This document shows, one piece after another, positions 12,377-12,606 of a stretch of DNA of 12,606 nt. The notes beneath the pieces are model-generated. The model ran no database searches. It was given only the letters and a program-made list of their open reading frames with translations, and was not told the origin of the DNA. The position numbers were made by a program, and so were the translations under genes. The DNA is from Alphaproteobacteria bacterium UBA4588. GTDB lineage: Bacteria; Pseudomonadota; Alphaproteobacteria; Puniceispirillales; Puniceispirillaceae. Numbering within the stretch: position 1 is the stretch's first letter; every line of letters starts with the position of its first letter. The stretch lies in the NCBI GenBank assembly GCA_002387605.1, contig DGJU01000058.1, positions 1 through 12,606 of the forward strand, given 5' to 3'.

Positions 12377-12606
12377 ATGGCCGCTCCTCCTCTTCTCAGT
12401 ATTTCAGATATCGGTGTGAATCTTGGCGATAGATGGTTGTTAAGGCATGTCGATTTATCACTATCTGCCGGTGATAGGCTGGCGCTTGTCGGGCGTAATG
12501 GTGCGGGCAAATCAAGCCTAATGAAACTCATTGCCGGAAGTCAGGAACCAGATGAGGGAAGCCGCTGGGTCGCGCCGGGTGTTCAGGTTGCCTACCTGCC
12601 CCAGAC
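12377..12606 (+). CDS. ABC-F family ATPase (Uup-like), N-terminal part, 3' end outside the window
   Basis: Only the first 76 residues are visible. They contain the Walker A motif GRNGAGKSS (about 40-48), the preceding strand GDRLALVG, and the stretch ending GVQVAYLPQ, the Q-loop region. The phrase YLPQ after a short GSRWVAPGV segment is typical of ABC-F proteins (Uup, EttA), soluble ATPases with two ATP-binding domains that act on ribosomes or branched DNA rather than as transporters. Uup is the best guess because the first domain begins almost at the N-terminus. The ATG at 12377 has AGGA 13 bases upstream, a loose spacing. Close packing after the TerB/J-domain gene suggests co-transcription. 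The rest of the gene, including the linker that would separate ABC-F classes, is missing. Confidence 0.87.
   Translation, partial: MAAPPLLSISDIGVNLGDRWLLRHVDLSLSAGDRLALVGRNGAGKSSLMKLIAGSQEPDEGSRWVAPGVQVAYLPQ

Noticed and set aside
1..12606. Defence system, toxin-antitoxin pair, prophage, integron or CRISPR array.
   Set aside because: No nuclease, transposase, integrase, phage structural motif or regularly spaced repeat array was found; the only short repeats are two three-copy tandem units.

Overview
The window looks like chromosomal DNA of a free-living Gram-negative alphaproteobacterium. GC content is close to half by eye. Genes are short, tightly spaced and switch strand often, with several ATGA stop/start overlaps. 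The protein families (an HSD17B10-type hydroxyacyl-CoA dehydrogenase, DUF2237, an AKR13-like reductase, a Pal lipoprotein, a TerB/J-domain protein) fit an alphaproteobacterium. A marine SAR116/Puniceispirillum-like lineage is my best guess, but that is inference from style and was not tested. I see no tRNA, rRNA, IS element, phage gene or CRISPR array.

Layout. (1) 1-3039 is an acyl-CoA region: the C-terminal part of a thiolase, overlapped by a 3-hydroxyacyl-CoA dehydrogenase. A convergent PaaI-like hotdog thioesterase follows, then a divergent pair of overlapping genes, an AhpD/CMD-like peroxidase-related protein and a second hotdog thioesterase. Together they suggest degradation of an acyl-CoA with hydrolysis of dead-end thioesters. 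(2) 3045-6170 is the least familiar part and is dominated by envelope proteins. On the minus strand are an 87-residue unknown protein, a small lipoprotein and a 378-residue secreted protein with four mature cysteines. Divergently on the plus strand are a possible 71-residue protein and a Pal-like OmpA-domain lipoprotein. A perfect 11-bp inverted repeat covers the Pal start codon. (3) 6201-8903 holds a DMT/EamA permease and an aldo/keto reductase on the minus strand, and a divergent short MTA/SAH-nucleosidase-like gene. (4) 8904-9302 is a roughly 400-base stretch without a convincing gene. It carries a 12-bp triple repeat, a 9-bp stem-loop and two very short candidate ORFs. (5) 9303-10638 is a minus-strand operon read as plsC-like acyltransferase, then DUF2237, then a 63-residue single-span membrane protein. 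(6) 10692-12606 has a small HTH-like protein, a TusA-type sulfurtransferase (minus), a TerB plus J-domain protein, and the start of an ABC-F (Uup-like) ATPase.

Most genes are ordinary. The points worth a second look are the unrecognised envelope cluster and the hairpin over the Pal start, a five-codon minicistron in front of the secreted protein, triple tandem repeats at the 3' ends of two unrelated genes, and the small membrane protein with a near-perfect ribosome binding site.
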